Shown here one piece after another: positions 25,412-34,422 of a DNA stretch of 64,000 nt. The position numbers and the translations under genes are program-made. Origin of the DNA: Rhizobium rhizogenes NBRC 13257 (GTDB lineage Bacteria; Pseudomonadota; Alphaproteobacteria; Rhizobiales; Rhizobiaceae); contig NZ_BAYX01000016.1 of assembly GCF_000696095.1 (NCBI RefSeq), positions 57,402 through 121,401 of the forward strand. Direction: 5' to 3'. The notes below the pieces were generated by a model, which saw nothing but the letters and a program-made list of their open reading frames with translations, did no database searches and was not told the origin of the DNA. Each line of letters opens with the position of its first letter. Position 1 is the first letter of the stretch.

Positions 25412-27856
25412 ATGGAAAAGGCAGTTCGCAAGGATCTTCGCTTCGGCGCCGAGATCGCCCGCGAAAAACCGATCTCAGCGCATGTCCCCTATCTGCGGCA
25501 TGTCGATGAGGAGACGCTTCGGACCAAAGACGGCATGCTGCTGACGATCATCAAGGTCGATGGCTTTTGTCACCAGACCGCCGATCAACAAATCATCGAT
25601 GTCGAGGCGACGGCGCGCAACACGTTGATCCGCGCACTCGCCGACAGCCGGTTTGCAGTCTACTCCCATATCGTCCGGCGTCGTATTCCGCCTGATATCG
25701 GCGGCGCGTTCGATATTCCGTTCTGCAGAGATCTCGACGAGCGCTATATGGCGAGTCTGGCTGACAGCCGCATGTATACCAACGAACTCTATTTGACGAT
25801 CATCCGGCGCGGTTTTCAGGGGAGGGTGGGCCTTGCCGATGCGCTGATGTCTCATTTCCGCAAGGCCGCCGGCCTGTCCGAGGAGGCGCTCGATCGAGAA
25901 GCACTCCAGGAGCTTCGCCAGCATGTCGCCAATATCGTCAAGGGCATGGAGCATTATGGCGCTCGGATCCTGAAGGCAGCGTTGCGCGAGTATAGTGTTG
26001 CCTCTGAGCCGTTGGAGTTTCTGGCCATGCTTTTGAATGGCGGCCAACAGGTCAACATGGTACTGCCACGCATGCCGCTCGACCAATATCTGCCGACACG
26101 CCGTATTACCTTCGGGCGTCGCATGTTCGAGATGCGAGGTGGAAGCGACGATGACACCCGTTTTGGCGCGATGCTGTCGATCCGGGAATACCCGCCCTAC
26201 ACCGCTTCAGGCATGATCGACGGGCTGTTAAAAATCCCCGGCGAATTTGTCGTCTCGCAAAGCTTTGCACTGCAGGATCGCGCGCCAATCCTGTCCGAGA
26301 TGGATCGGATCGAACGTCAGATCAGCGTTTCGGACGAACGTGGCACCAGCCTTGAAAGCGCGATCTCGATTGCCAAGGACGAGCTAGTCAATGGTCGCAG
26401 CGTCATGGGCTATCACCATCTGACGGTCATGGCGCTCGGCAATACCATCAAGGAAACCGAGTCCAGCGCCCAGGCAATCACCAAGGAACTGCAAAATGCG
26501 GGCATGGTGGCGGTGCGCGAGGATCTGAATGCCGAGCCCGCCTTCTATGCGCAGCTTCCGGGCAATTTTGCCTATATTGCCAGGCGGGCGCTGATCTCGT
26601 CACGGAATTTTTGCGGCCTGGCGTCGTACCATAATTTTGCGCTCGGCAAGCCCAGCGGCAATCACTGGGGGCCGGCGGTGTCGTTGCTGCAGACCACGTC
26701 GATGACGCCTTACTTTTTCAACTTCCATAAGGGCGAAGTCGGCAATTTCATCGTCACCGGCCCGACAGGGTCGGGCAAGACGGTGGCGCTGCTGTTTCTC
26801 TTGTCGCAGGCAATGCGGGCAAGGCCGCAGCCACGTTGCGCCTTCTTCGACAAGGACCGCGGCGGCGAGATTTTTATCCGTGCCTGCTGCGGCCAATATG
26901 AGGTGCTGCAGCCCGGCACGCCCTCAGGTTTCAACCCGTTGCAGCTCGAAGACAGTCCCGACAACCGGGCGTTCGTCTACGATCTCTTGAGCTATCTGGT
27001 GCGGCCGAAGAATGAGGCCGAAAAGCTGTCGGCCGAACAGGAGAAGATTCTTGCTCGGGCGGTCGACCATATCTTCAACGTGCCGATTCGGGAGCGATTG
27101 TTCTCCGATGTCATCCATCTGTTGCGCGGTGGCGAGGCTGCCGGGCGGGACGATCTGGCATCGCGTTTTGAGGCCTGGTGTGACACGCGTGGATGGCTGT
27201 TCAACAACCCGGTGGATCTCTGGGATTCGGATCGTGGCGTCTTCGGCTTTGATCTGACGGCAGTGCTTGACGATCCGGAAATCCGCACAGCAGCACTTGG
27301 CTATATCTTCTTCCGGATCGGCCAGATGCTGGATGGTGAGCGGCCGATGATGCTCTTCGTCGACGAGGGCTGGAAACTTCTCGGCGACGATAAGGCCGGC
27401 GCCTTCATCAACGACCAGCTCAAAACCATCCGCAAGAAGAACGGCATTGTCGGGATCGGCACGCAGTCAGCCCGTGACATCACGACATCGCGGATCGCCC
27501 ACACGCTTCTTGAGCAGAGCCCGACGAACATCTTCTTCCCGAATCCGAAGGCGGACCGGGAAAGCTATGTGACGAGCTTCGGGCTTTCCGAGGTCGAGTT
27601 CGAATGGGTCAAATCGACCTCGTCGACGAGCCGGCAATTCCTGGTCAAACATGATCACGACAGCGTGATCGCACGTCTGGATCTCTCCGCACTCCCTGAA
27701 TTCATTAAGGTCCTGTCCGGCCGCGCGGAGACGGTCGCGGAGTGTGAGCGCCTGCGCCACCGCTACGGCGACGCTCCGGAAAACTGGCTCCCGTATTTCT
27801 GCGGCTGGCGGCAAGAGCCCTCCAATCCCTCAGGAATTCAGGAGGAAGCGCAATGA
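25412..27856 (+). CDS. virB4: VirB4-like T4SS ATPase
   Basis: An 814-residue ATPase, a typical length for VirB4. The N-terminal CagE/VirB4 domain begins ISAHVPYLRHVDEETLRTKD. The C-terminal P-loop domain has Walker A GPTGSGKTVALL (about 450-461), Walker B MMLFVDEGWKLL (about 645-656) and a conserved IGTQSARDITTSRIAHTLLE segment. It powers pilus assembly and substrate transfer at the inner membrane. The last codon overlaps the start of the next gene by 4 bases. Confidence 0.95.
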   Translation: MEKAVRKDLRFGAEIAREKPISAHVPYLRHVDEETLRTKDGMLLTIIKVDGFCHQTADQQIIDVEATARNTLIRALADSRFAVYSHIVRRRIPPDIGGAFDIPFCRDLDERYMASLADSRMYTNELYLTIIRRGFQGRVGLADALMSHFRKAAGLSEEALDREALQELRQHVANIVKGMEHYGARILKAALREYSVASEPLEFLAMLLNGGQQVNMVLPRMPLDQYLPTRRITFGRRMFEMRGGSDDDTRFGAMLSIREYPPYTASGMIDGLLKIPGEFVVSQSFALQDRAPILSEMDRIERQISVSDERGTSLESAISIAKDELVNGRSVMGYHHLTVMALGNTIKETESSAQAITKELQNAGMVAVREDLNAEPAFYAQLPGNFAYIARRALISSRNFCGLASYHNFALGKPSGNHWGPAVSLLQTTSMTPYFFNFHKGEVGNFIVTGPTGSGKTVALLFLLSQAMRARPQPRCAFFDKDRGGEIFIRACCGQYEVLQPGTPSGFNPLQLEDSPDNRAFVYDLLSYLVRPKNEAEKLSAEQEKILARAVDHIFNVPIRERLFSDVIHLLRGGEAAGRDDLASRFEAWCDTRGWLFNNPVDLWDSDRGVFGFDLTAVLDDPEIRTAALGYIFFRIGQMLDGERPMMLFVDEGWKLLGDDKAGAFINDQLKTIRKKNGIVGIGTQSARDITTSRIAHTLLEQSPTNIFFPNPKADRESYVTSFGLSEVEFEWVKSTSSTSRQFLVKHDHDSVIARLDLSALPEFIKVLSGRAETVAECERLRHRYGDAPENWLPYFCGWRQEPSNPSGIQEEAQ

Positions 27857-28500
27857 GGGCACGCGACCGGGACATTCAATTGTGCCTCGCGCTGCTGATC
27901 GCAGCCTCGGCCATCTCACCGGCGCTGGCACAGGTGCCGGTCAATGATGCGGCACGGACGACGAAGGAGACGAATACCGCCGCCTGCATGCAACGAGCAC
28001 GCACTTTCAAACAGTCCTCCGTCACCCCCTCGCGTGGCGTGACAACCAGCGTGACATCGAAGGGTGATCTCGCCGGCATTAAGCAGGTCAGTGGAGCAGG
28101 TATTTCCGGGTCGCCGTTTTCAGGAACCTCGATAGCCAATAGCGACCTGTCGATCCTTCTGGCCGTCGGTCAAAGCGTGCAGGCATTGAAGACGAAGAAC
28201 ACAGGCCAGGTGGTGAGCGCGTTGGCGGCGGTCGCCGCCGCGATCAGCGCCAACACGTCGACACTCAAGAACCAGGCGACCGCGATTGGCACCGCCAATT
28301 CCCTGCAGGGCGCCTTCGACCAGAACACGGCGGCGCGTCTATCCGGCGCGCAGATCTGGAACCAGACAATCCAGGCGGTGACAACAACGGTTCAATTACG
28401 AAACCAGCGGCTTGTCGATCAAGCCGCGGCCGAAAGCGCCGCGACAAAAGTCATGACCTACGATCCGGGCTCGGTCTCGTTCGTCGGCGGCAATGAATAG
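27853..28500 (+). CDS. virB5: VirB5-like minor pilin, first copy
   Basis: A 215-residue exported protein; the signal peptide (LLIAASAISPALA) ends just before QVPVNDAARTT. The mature protein is helical and Ala/Thr/Gln-rich, with the C-terminal MTYDPGSVSFVG. Position right after virB4 identifies it as VirB5 (pilus-tip adhesin). The following gene has the same mature start (QVPVxD) and end (MTYxxGxVSFVG), so the two are tandem paralogues. Confidence 0.75.
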   Translation: MRARDRDIQLCLALLIAASAISPALAQVPVNDAARTTKETNTAACMQRARTFKQSSVTPSRGVTTSVTSKGDLAGIKQVSGAGISGSPFSGTSIANSDLSILLAVGQSVQALKTKNTGQVVSALAAVAAAISANTSTLKNQATAIGTANSLQGAFDQNTAARLSGAQIWNQTIQAVTTTVQLRNQRLVDQAAAESAATKVMTYDPGSVSFVGGNE

Positions 28501-28513
28501 GAGAAATCACTGG

Positions 28514-29248
28514 ATGAAAATATTCAAAACCCTGCCGGCTGCCCTGGTCGTCGTCATTGCAGTGGCTCCATGCGGCGGTGTCTTTGCCCAGGTGCCTGTC
28601 ATCGACGACGCGACCCTGTCACAGGCCACCAAGACCGCCTCGAACACTGCTCAGATCATGTCGTCGAACAGCGATATCCTGCAAACGGTAAACAGGACGC
28701 TTGCTGCGGTCACGGGAAATCGCTCGACCAGTGAGATCGCGGGCACGGCTCTTGGCTCGGGCTTTTCGATCGGGAGCGCGCCCGATTTTTCCTCACTTCT
28801 CAGCGGTCAGATGTCCTGGGGCAATCTCGGTTCGTTCGGCAATACCGCTGCAACGATCCTGAACGGGTTGAACCTGGTCAAAACCCTGTCCGGCCAGACC
28901 GGAAGTGCAAATTTGACGCGGGGCGACAAGGCCTATCAGGGCCTGGTGAATACGGCGACGGCGCTGACCGCCTCCATCGCCGGAACGCAAAACAGCGCCC
29001 AGCAACGCTCGACCGCCTTCCAGGCGGTTCAGGGGCAGATCGGGACGGCAACCGACATCAAGGGCTCGATCGATCAGAATTCGCAAGTGCAGACCCAGAC
29101 CGCGCAAACGGTCAACGAACTCGTCGGTGCTGTGAATGCCGGAAACGCAGCCCTTAATGCCGAACAGGTGCGTCAGTTGGCGGCGGAAGCCGCGACGGCG
29201 GCATTCATGACCTATGAGGCAGGCCAAGTCTCCTTCGTGGGCCAGTGA
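28514..29248 (+). CDS. VirB5-like minor pilin, second copy
   Basis: About 244 residues from the ATG at 28514 (AGGAGA 9 bases before); an ATG at 28493 overlapping the previous gene is possible. The signal peptide ends at VFA|QVPVIDDAT. The body is helical with repeated NTAQ/QTQTAQT stretches, and the C-terminus is MTYEAGQVSFVGQ. It is clearly related to the preceding VirB5-like protein but longer and diverged in the middle. Confidence 0.72.
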   Translation: MKIFKTLPAALVVVIAVAPCGGVFAQVPVIDDATLSQATKTASNTAQIMSSNSDILQTVNRTLAAVTGNRSTSEIAGTALGSGFSIGSAPDFSSLLSGQMSWGNLGSFGNTAATILNGLNLVKTLSGQTGSANLTRGDKAYQGLVNTATALTASIAGTQNSAQQRSTAFQAVQGQIGTATDIKGSIDQNSQVQTQTAQTVNELVGAVNAGNAALNAEQVRQLAAEAATAAFMTYEAGQVSFVGQ

Positions 29249-29257
29249 AAGGGGCAG

Positions 29258-29458
29258 ATGATGCAAATGCTGAAAGTGCAGTTCCTCGCATTGGTAGTCG
29301 CTGCCTTTGCTGCCTTGCCGGGATGCGCCAGCCATAAGGAGCTCAAGGCTCCGTGCTCGGCCGGGATCAGCTCCGTCTTTTCCACGCAAGCCTATGCCAG
29401 TCCCGCCAATGATCGCTGCGGGCCGATGGTCCGCCAAAAGGCCGTGACCATTCTTTGA
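29258..29458 (+). CDS. small lipoprotein (VirB7- or Eex-like)
   Basis: A 66-residue protein with a lipobox ALPGC (cysteine 23), so it is anchored in the outer membrane or at the periplasmic face. The mature part is 44 residues with two further cysteines (APCSAG, RCGPMV). By size it could be VirB7, which stabilises VirB9. By position between virB5 and virB6 it could be an entry-exclusion lipoprotein as in IncN-type systems. No other VirB7 candidate lies between virB6 and virB8, which favours VirB7. Confidence 0.65.
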   Translation: MMQMLKVQFLALVVAAFAALPGCASHKELKAPCSAGISSVFSTQAYASPANDRCGPMVRQKAVTIL

Positions 29459-29471
29459 GCAGCGAGGCAGC

Positions 29472-30497
29472 ATGAACCCGTTCGATATCCTGTTTGGCAA
29501 AATCGACAGCATGGGCGTCAGTGCGGTGCAGACGATGTATACGACGCTTGCCAGCTATCTCGGGCCGCTGTTTCTGGCGGCCCTCACCGTCTATGTGGTC
29601 TGGTGGGGATATGAGATGCTGTTCGGTCGTGCCCAGATGACCGCGGGCACCTTCGTCTGGCGGTTTGGTCGGGCATTCATCTGCTACACCCTGATCGTGT
29701 CCTGGGCCACCTATCAGCCATTGATCGTAAAGCCCCTCCTGGAAGCGCCCGATGGTATGGCGACTATTGTCTGCCAGTCGACCGGCGGCAGCAATTGCGG
29801 CGGGGACGGTAGTTCCGGATCGTCCGTCACCCAAGGCCTGACCGATATCTGGAATAGCGGGCTTGCGGTGGTCAAGGCGATGGCGGATGCCGGTGGCATC
29901 ACGGCTGTCGGCATGTACATCCTTGCGATCGTCGTGCTGGCGGTCGTCTGCATTCTCTGCGCTATCGCCGTCACGCTGCTGATGATCGGCAAGATGACGA
30001 TGTTCATTCTGCTGGCGATCGGGCCGATCGTCTTGTGTTGCGCGCTCTTCAATGTGACCTCACGGGTCGTGGACGGCTGGATCTCCAGTCTTGCAGGCTA
30101 TGCGCTGTTGCCGATCATCGTCTATGTCATCCTGGGCTTTATGCTGACCCTGCTGAAGGGCAGGGTCGATGCGCTGACCGCCGATGCCAGTGCTGCAAAC
30201 ATGACGACATTGGCTCCGTTCATGCTGATGTCGATCGTGACAGCCTTCCTCTTGACCCACTCGATTTCGATCGCACTGGCAATCGCCGGCGGGGGCCCAA
30301 GAATTGACGCACTCGGTGCAGCGGCAGGCTTGATGACGGCGAGGCTTGCCTGGAGAGCTGCCGCCGGTTCCGGGCGAGGCGCCGCCCAGGCTGGCGGATA
30401 TCTGTTCAATCAAAGGCCCGGCGGCCCGGCGACGATCGGGGACGGCGATCCCGCGGCAGCGCAGGTCCGCGCCGCCGCCGCAAATGCTCGCAAATAA
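29472..30497 (+). CDS. virB6: VirB6-like polytopic membrane protein
   Basis: A 341-residue inner-membrane channel component. About six hydrophobic segments are visible (ASYLGPLFLAALTVYVVWWG; MYILAIVVLAVVCILCAIAV; MTMFILLAIGPIVLCCALFN; YALLPIIVYVILGFMLTLLK; and a late one). The ILLAIGPI/FNVTSRVVDGWISS region is typical of VirB6/TrbL. It lies 13 bases after the lipoprotein gene. Confidence 0.9.
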   Translation: MNPFDILFGKIDSMGVSAVQTMYTTLASYLGPLFLAALTVYVVWWGYEMLFGRAQMTAGTFVWRFGRAFICYTLIVSWATYQPLIVKPLLEAPDGMATIVCQSTGGSNCGGDGSSGSSVTQGLTDIWNSGLAVVKAMADAGGITAVGMYILAIVVLAVVCILCAIAVTLLMIGKMTMFILLAIGPIVLCCALFNVTSRVVDGWISSLAGYALLPIIVYVILGFMLTLLKGRVDALTADASAANMTTLAPFMLMSIVTAFLLTHSISIALAIAGGGPRIDALGAAAGLMTARLAWRAAAGSGRGAAQAGGYLFNQRPGGPATIGDGDPAAAQVRAAAANARK

Positions 30498-30530
30498 GCC
30501 TGTCGAATAGCGACCCTCGGAGATCTGGGA

Positions 30531-31277
30531 ATGGTGAAGACTGACAATGCGGCGGCCGAATTCGGTACGCCTGCCCGAGTGACGAATTCCGGCGTGATCG
30601 ATTCCCGCTATTACAGCGAGGGCGAACGGTGGGAGCGCTCGGTTTATCGTTCGGTGGCCATGTCTCGCGGCGTATGGAGAGTGGTTGCGGTGCTGCTTGG
30701 CTTTGCCTTGGCGGCGGCGATCGGTCTTCTCTGGATGCTCTTGCCACTCAAATCCTTTGATGTCGTTGTGCTCGAGGTGGACAAGACGACGGGCTATATC
30801 GAGGCAAGCCGGCCGCTGCAGGAGCGCGGCGACCTCACGCAAAATGAAGCCGTGACACGGGCGAATATCGTGCGCTTCATTCGTGCCCGCGAAACCTATG
30901 ACCCGAAGGGGTTGCGCGATAATTTCGACCTGGCATCGCTTTATTCAACGGGCAAAGCTGCCGCCGATCTGGCGAACGCTTATTCCGGCGCGAACCTGGC
31001 CAATCCCGTCAAGGTCTACGGCGCCAACACGACGGTCAGTGTCTTCGTCAAAAGCGTGATTTTCCTGAACGACAATACGGCGGCTGTTCGCTTCTCGACG
31101 ACCCGCTCCGGCACATCAGGTCCGACTGTCACGGACCATTGGGTCGCCAATGTCCGTTTCAAATATACCTCGGAGCCAATGCGAAACGACTGGCGCTTCG
31201 ACAATCCCTTGGGGTTCCAGGTGACCGAATATCGCCGCGATCAGGAAACGGTCACCTCTGGGGAGGATGCCCAGTGA
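30531..31277 (+). CDS. virB8: VirB8-like assembly factor
   Basis: A 248-residue bitopic protein. It has a cytoplasmic N-terminus, one membrane segment at about 44-66 (VWRVVAVLLGFALAAAIGLL) and a periplasmic NTF2-like domain with RFIRARETYDPKGLRDNFDL and HWVANVRFKYTSEPMRNDWR. It nucleates the inner-membrane complex. The stop overlaps the GTG start of virB9 (GTGA). Confidence 0.93.
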   Translation: MVKTDNAAAEFGTPARVTNSGVIDSRYYSEGERWERSVYRSVAMSRGVWRVVAVLLGFALAAAIGLLWMLLPLKSFDVVVLEVDKTTGYIEASRPLQERGDLTQNEAVTRANIVRFIRARETYDPKGLRDNFDLASLYSTGKAAADLANAYSGANLANPVKVYGANTTVSVFVKSVIFLNDNTAAVRFSTTRSGTSGPTVTDHWVANVRFKYTSEPMRNDWRFDNPLGFQVTEYRRDQETVTSGEDAQ

Positions 31278-32077
31278 GGACAAGGCATTTTCTTGTAGCG
31301 GCTGCCGCCGCAATGATGGTCGCGCGCGCGCCGATCGCCTTGGCGGAAGTGCAGCCGCAGTCTGTACGGGCCGACGCCCGCATTCGCACTGTTCCGTTTC
31401 AGAAGGACAATGTCGTCTATCTCGCCGGCATGATGGGCGTGTCGACGATGATCGTCTTCAATGAGGACGAACAGATCGCAACAGTTGCCATGGGTGACAG
31501 CCTGGCCTGGCAAGCCGTTCCGGATCAATCGAAGCGCTTCTTGTTCATCAAGCCACTGCAGCCTGACGCGCAAACCAATATGAATGTCGTGACCTCGAAG
31601 CGGGTCTACACCTTCTTTCTGAATGGGGCGAAGCCCGGCAACACGAAAAGTGCCGTCATTAAACTCCGTTTTTCCTATCCGGAGGAGTCGCTGGATGCCA
31701 ATCTGCTGGCGGCCGCCCGCCTGAATGCGGCCATGCCCAATGTTCGCGCGGCTTTGGCGAACCCAGGCCGGATCAATTACGACTATGGCTATAAGGGCGC
31801 TGTCGATGCCAGGCCGACATCCACGTTCGACGACGGCACGAAGACCTTCTTTCAGTTCAGCGGAGAAGTTCCGGCATTCTTCGCCGTCAAATCCGATGGC
31901 AGCGAATCTCTCGTCAACTACCGGCGCGAGGGCGACTACATCGTCGTCGATAAGGTTGCCCGCCAATGGACCCTGCGGTCCGGCAATGTCGTGACCTGTG
32001 TCTTCAATATGAAGCCCCCGATCGGCACCCCGAAGCCGGCAGAAGGAAAGCCGCAGGAGCTCAGCCATGGCCATTGA
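31274..32077 (+). CDS. virB9: VirB9-like outer-membrane complex protein
   Basis: A 267-residue exported protein. The GTG start at 31274 is coupled to the virB8 stop and gives a signal peptide (RHFLVAAAAAMMVARAPIAL, then AEV). VirB9 features are RADARIRTVPFQKDNVVYLA, FIKPLQPDAQTNMNVVTSKR and the C-terminal NYDYGYKGAVDARPTSTFDD with GTKTFFQF. It forms the outer-membrane core with VirB7 and VirB10. Confidence 0.93.
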   Translation: MRTRHFLVAAAAAMMVARAPIALAEVQPQSVRADARIRTVPFQKDNVVYLAGMMGVSTMIVFNEDEQIATVAMGDSLAWQAVPDQSKRFLFIKPLQPDAQTNMNVVTSKRVYTFFLNGAKPGNTKSAVIKLRFSYPEESLDANLLAAARLNAAMPNVRAALANPGRINYDYGYKGAVDARPTSTFDDGTKTFFQFSGEVPAFFAVKSDGSESLVNYRREGDYIVVDKVARQWTLRSGNVVTCVFNMKPPIGTPKPAEGKPQELSHGH

Positions 32078-33350
32078 TTTCGAGGAAGAGGCGCGCATTG
32101 TCGAGACGGTCGCCAAGCCCGTGGATAGCCGGCGTGGCAGGTTGATGCCGGTTTTGTTGGCCTCAGTTGCTCTGGTGGTGCTTGGCTATGCCGGCTATGT
32201 CAGTTTCATCAAGCCACAGGCTGCCCGGAAGACGGAGGCAAATGAGGAGTTCAAGACGGCGAGCCACGCCGCTCACCTGAACTTCGACCCGGCAAACTTG
32301 AGCCCACCGCCTTCTGACAACAAGCTCGTTCTTGTGCCGCCGACACCCACTCCGACGGTAATTCCGCCACCACAGATCACCGCCCCGGTCGTCATGCCGC
32401 CGGTCATCGACGAGGAGGCGGCACGGCGTGCTGCTGAAGAGGCGGAGCGGGCAAGGAAAGAAGAGGAGCTGCGCCAGGCCCGGCTCCGCTCAAACATGCT
32501 GGTCGTTGATCAATCCGTCAGGGGCGAAAGTGCTGCTTCCGTTGTTGGTGCGGCATCTGCGCAAAATGCCGGCTCCGGTGGCAATGCGAATGCCAGTGCC
32601 GACGAAGACCCGAACCGCAGGTTCGTGCAGTCGGTGGGATCTCAGGACATCGAGACGGTGACGGCCTCCCGCAACGATCGGATTGATGCGCTTATTCCCC
32701 AGGGAACGTTGATCCGCGGTGTGCTCGAAACGGCGATCCAGTCCGATCTGCCTGGCATGGTCAGAGCCGTGATCTCGACCGATGTCTATTCCTTCGATGG
32801 GCGGCGGGTCCTTTTGCCGAAAGGGACCATGCTGACAGGCGAGTATAAGAGCGGGATGGCGCGTGGTCAGACACGTATCCTGATCGTCTGGACGCGAGCG
32901 CTGCGCAGCGACGGGACATCTGTCGCCCTCGGTTCCTACGGAACGGACGATCTCGGCCGCTCAGGCTTGGCCGGCTTCGTCGACAAGCACTATCTCGAGC
33001 GTTTCGGCGCCGCTGCGGTGCTGAGCATGGTCGGAGGTATCTCCTCCTTTGTTGCCGGCCTGAACAGTGATGGATCCAGCAGCTCAGACTCGTCGTCGTC
33101 AACGAGCTCGGACGCACAAACCCAGGCACAACAAACCCTTTCTCAGACGATGGCTGAGATGGCGAACATAGCGCTGAAGGATTCGATCAATATTCCGCCG
33201 ACGATCTATGTCGATCAGGGCACTCAGATCATGGTGTTCGTCCGAAAGGATCTCGATTTCTCCTCATTGTACCCTGACCCAGTCAAGGAAGCCGTCAATG
33301 AACTTCGTCGCGCCCGGATCAGGAATACGGCCGGCACCTCCGGCCAATGA
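32067..33350 (+). CDS. virB10: VirB10-like core-complex protein
   Basis: A 427-residue bitopic protein. It has a cytoplasmic N-terminus, a membrane segment at about 26-47, a proline-rich stretch (PPTPTPTVIPPPQITAPVVM, residues ~92-111) and an Ala/Glu/Arg helix. The TrbI/VirB10 beta-barrel domain starts near IPQGTLIRGVLETAIQSDLP. An unusual serine-rich insert (SSSDSSSSTSSD) lies near residue 335-346. It spans the periplasm and couples ATP energy to the outer pore. It overlaps virB9 by 11 bases. Confidence 0.93.
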   Translation: MAIDFEEEARIVETVAKPVDSRRGRLMPVLLASVALVVLGYAGYVSFIKPQAARKTEANEEFKTASHAAHLNFDPANLSPPPSDNKLVLVPPTPTPTVIPPPQITAPVVMPPVIDEEAARRAAEEAERARKEEELRQARLRSNMLVVDQSVRGESAASVVGAASAQNAGSGGNANASADEDPNRRFVQSVGSQDIETVTASRNDRIDALIPQGTLIRGVLETAIQSDLPGMVRAVISTDVYSFDGRRVLLPKGTMLTGEYKSGMARGQTRILIVWTRALRSDGTSVALGSYGTDDLGRSGLAGFVDKHYLERFGAAAVLSMVGGISSFVAGLNSDGSSSSDSSSSTSSDAQTQAQQTLSQTMAEMANIALKDSINIPPTIYVDQGTQIMVFVRKDLDFSSLYPDPVKEAVNELRRARIRNTAGTSGQ

Positions 33351-34422
33351 CGTGCTGACGTCCGAAGAGCCAGTGTCCGAGGATCCAAAATCCCTATGGG
33401 ACAGCCTGCCCGTCTATGTCAGGCAGACGGCCCAGCCGATCCGGAAGTGGTTGGAAGATCCAACCGTGATCGAGATCATGTGCAATCGACCTGGAGAAAT
33501 CTGGATCGAGAGCCTCAATAGCCATCATATGATCCGTTACGACGTGCCGGCGCTCGATGAGAGGGCGATTACGGCACTGGCGCAGATGATTGCCGGAACG
33601 ACACAGCAAAGCGTCAACGAGGAGACGCCGCTTCTGTCCGCCGCCATGCCGCATGGCGAGCGGTTTCAGGCGGTGCTGTCTCCGGTCGCGGTTTTGGGCG
33701 GCGCCTTCGCAATCCGCAAGCAGGTCATCCGCGACATGACGCTCGATGACTATGTCGCGCTCGGCGGGCTCGATGATGTCAGGGTGACCGGGGCCGGTAT
33801 GGCGGCTGGTGAGGACTTAAGCGATCTCGAGCAGGAACTGATCGCCCGCTTAACGGATCCATCGCCGGCGGCGCGGCGTGAATGGCTGCGCTTTGCGGTC
33901 GAAAGCCGCATCACGATGCTGATTTCCGGGGGAACATCGAGCGGCAAGACCACCTTCTTCAACGGCCTCCTGAAGGACGTGCCGGAATGGGAGCGGCTGG
34001 TGTCGATCGAAGACACGCGGGAGCTAAAACCCTCGCAGCCGAACTATCTGGCGCTCGTTACCTCCAAAGGCGGGCAGGGCAGGGCACGGACCACGATGCA
34101 GGAATGCCTCGAGGCAGCACTGCGTCTCCGTCCGGACCGGATTTTCATGGGCGAGATCCGCGGTGCAGAAGCCTTCAGTTTCCTGCAGGCGGTCAATACC
34201 GGGCATCCAGGGTCGCTATCGACGCTGCATGCCGACAATCCACGCGGCGCCTATGAGCGGCTCGCCATGGCGACGATGCAGGCGGGGCTTGGGCTGACGA
34301 AGGCGGAGCTGATGGAGTTCGTGCGCTTCGTCGTGCCCGTGGTCATCCAGGTGGCCCGCGATCCCGCCACCATGAAGCGCGGCGTGCGCGAGATCTATTT
34401 CAGCAAATGGAGCAGTCGATGA
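33298..34422 (+). CDS. virB11: VirB11-like hexameric ATPase
   Basis: About 374 residues from the ATG at 33298, which follows AAGGAAG inside the end of virB10 (53-base overlap). The N-terminal domain contains VIEIMCNRPGEIWIESLNSH. Motifs are Walker A SGGTSSGKTTFFN (about 209-221), the Asp box LVSIEDTRELK, Walker B RPDRIFMGEIRG and the His box GHPGSLSTLHAD. It is a cytoplasmic traffic ATPase that switches the machine between pilus assembly and transfer. It overlaps virD4 by 4 bases (ATGA). Confidence 0.94.
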   Translation: MNFVAPGSGIRPAPPANDVLTSEEPVSEDPKSLWDSLPVYVRQTAQPIRKWLEDPTVIEIMCNRPGEIWIESLNSHHMIRYDVPALDERAITALAQMIAGTTQQSVNEETPLLSAAMPHGERFQAVLSPVAVLGGAFAIRKQVIRDMTLDDYVALGGLDDVRVTGAGMAAGEDLSDLEQELIARLTDPSPAARREWLRFAVESRITMLISGGTSSGKTTFFNGLLKDVPEWERLVSIEDTRELKPSQPNYLALVTSKGGQGRARTTMQECLEAALRLRPDRIFMGEIRGAEAFSFLQAVNTGHPGSLSTLHADNPRGAYERLAMATMQAGLGLTKAELMEFVRFVVPVVIQVARDPATMKRGVREIYFSKWSSR

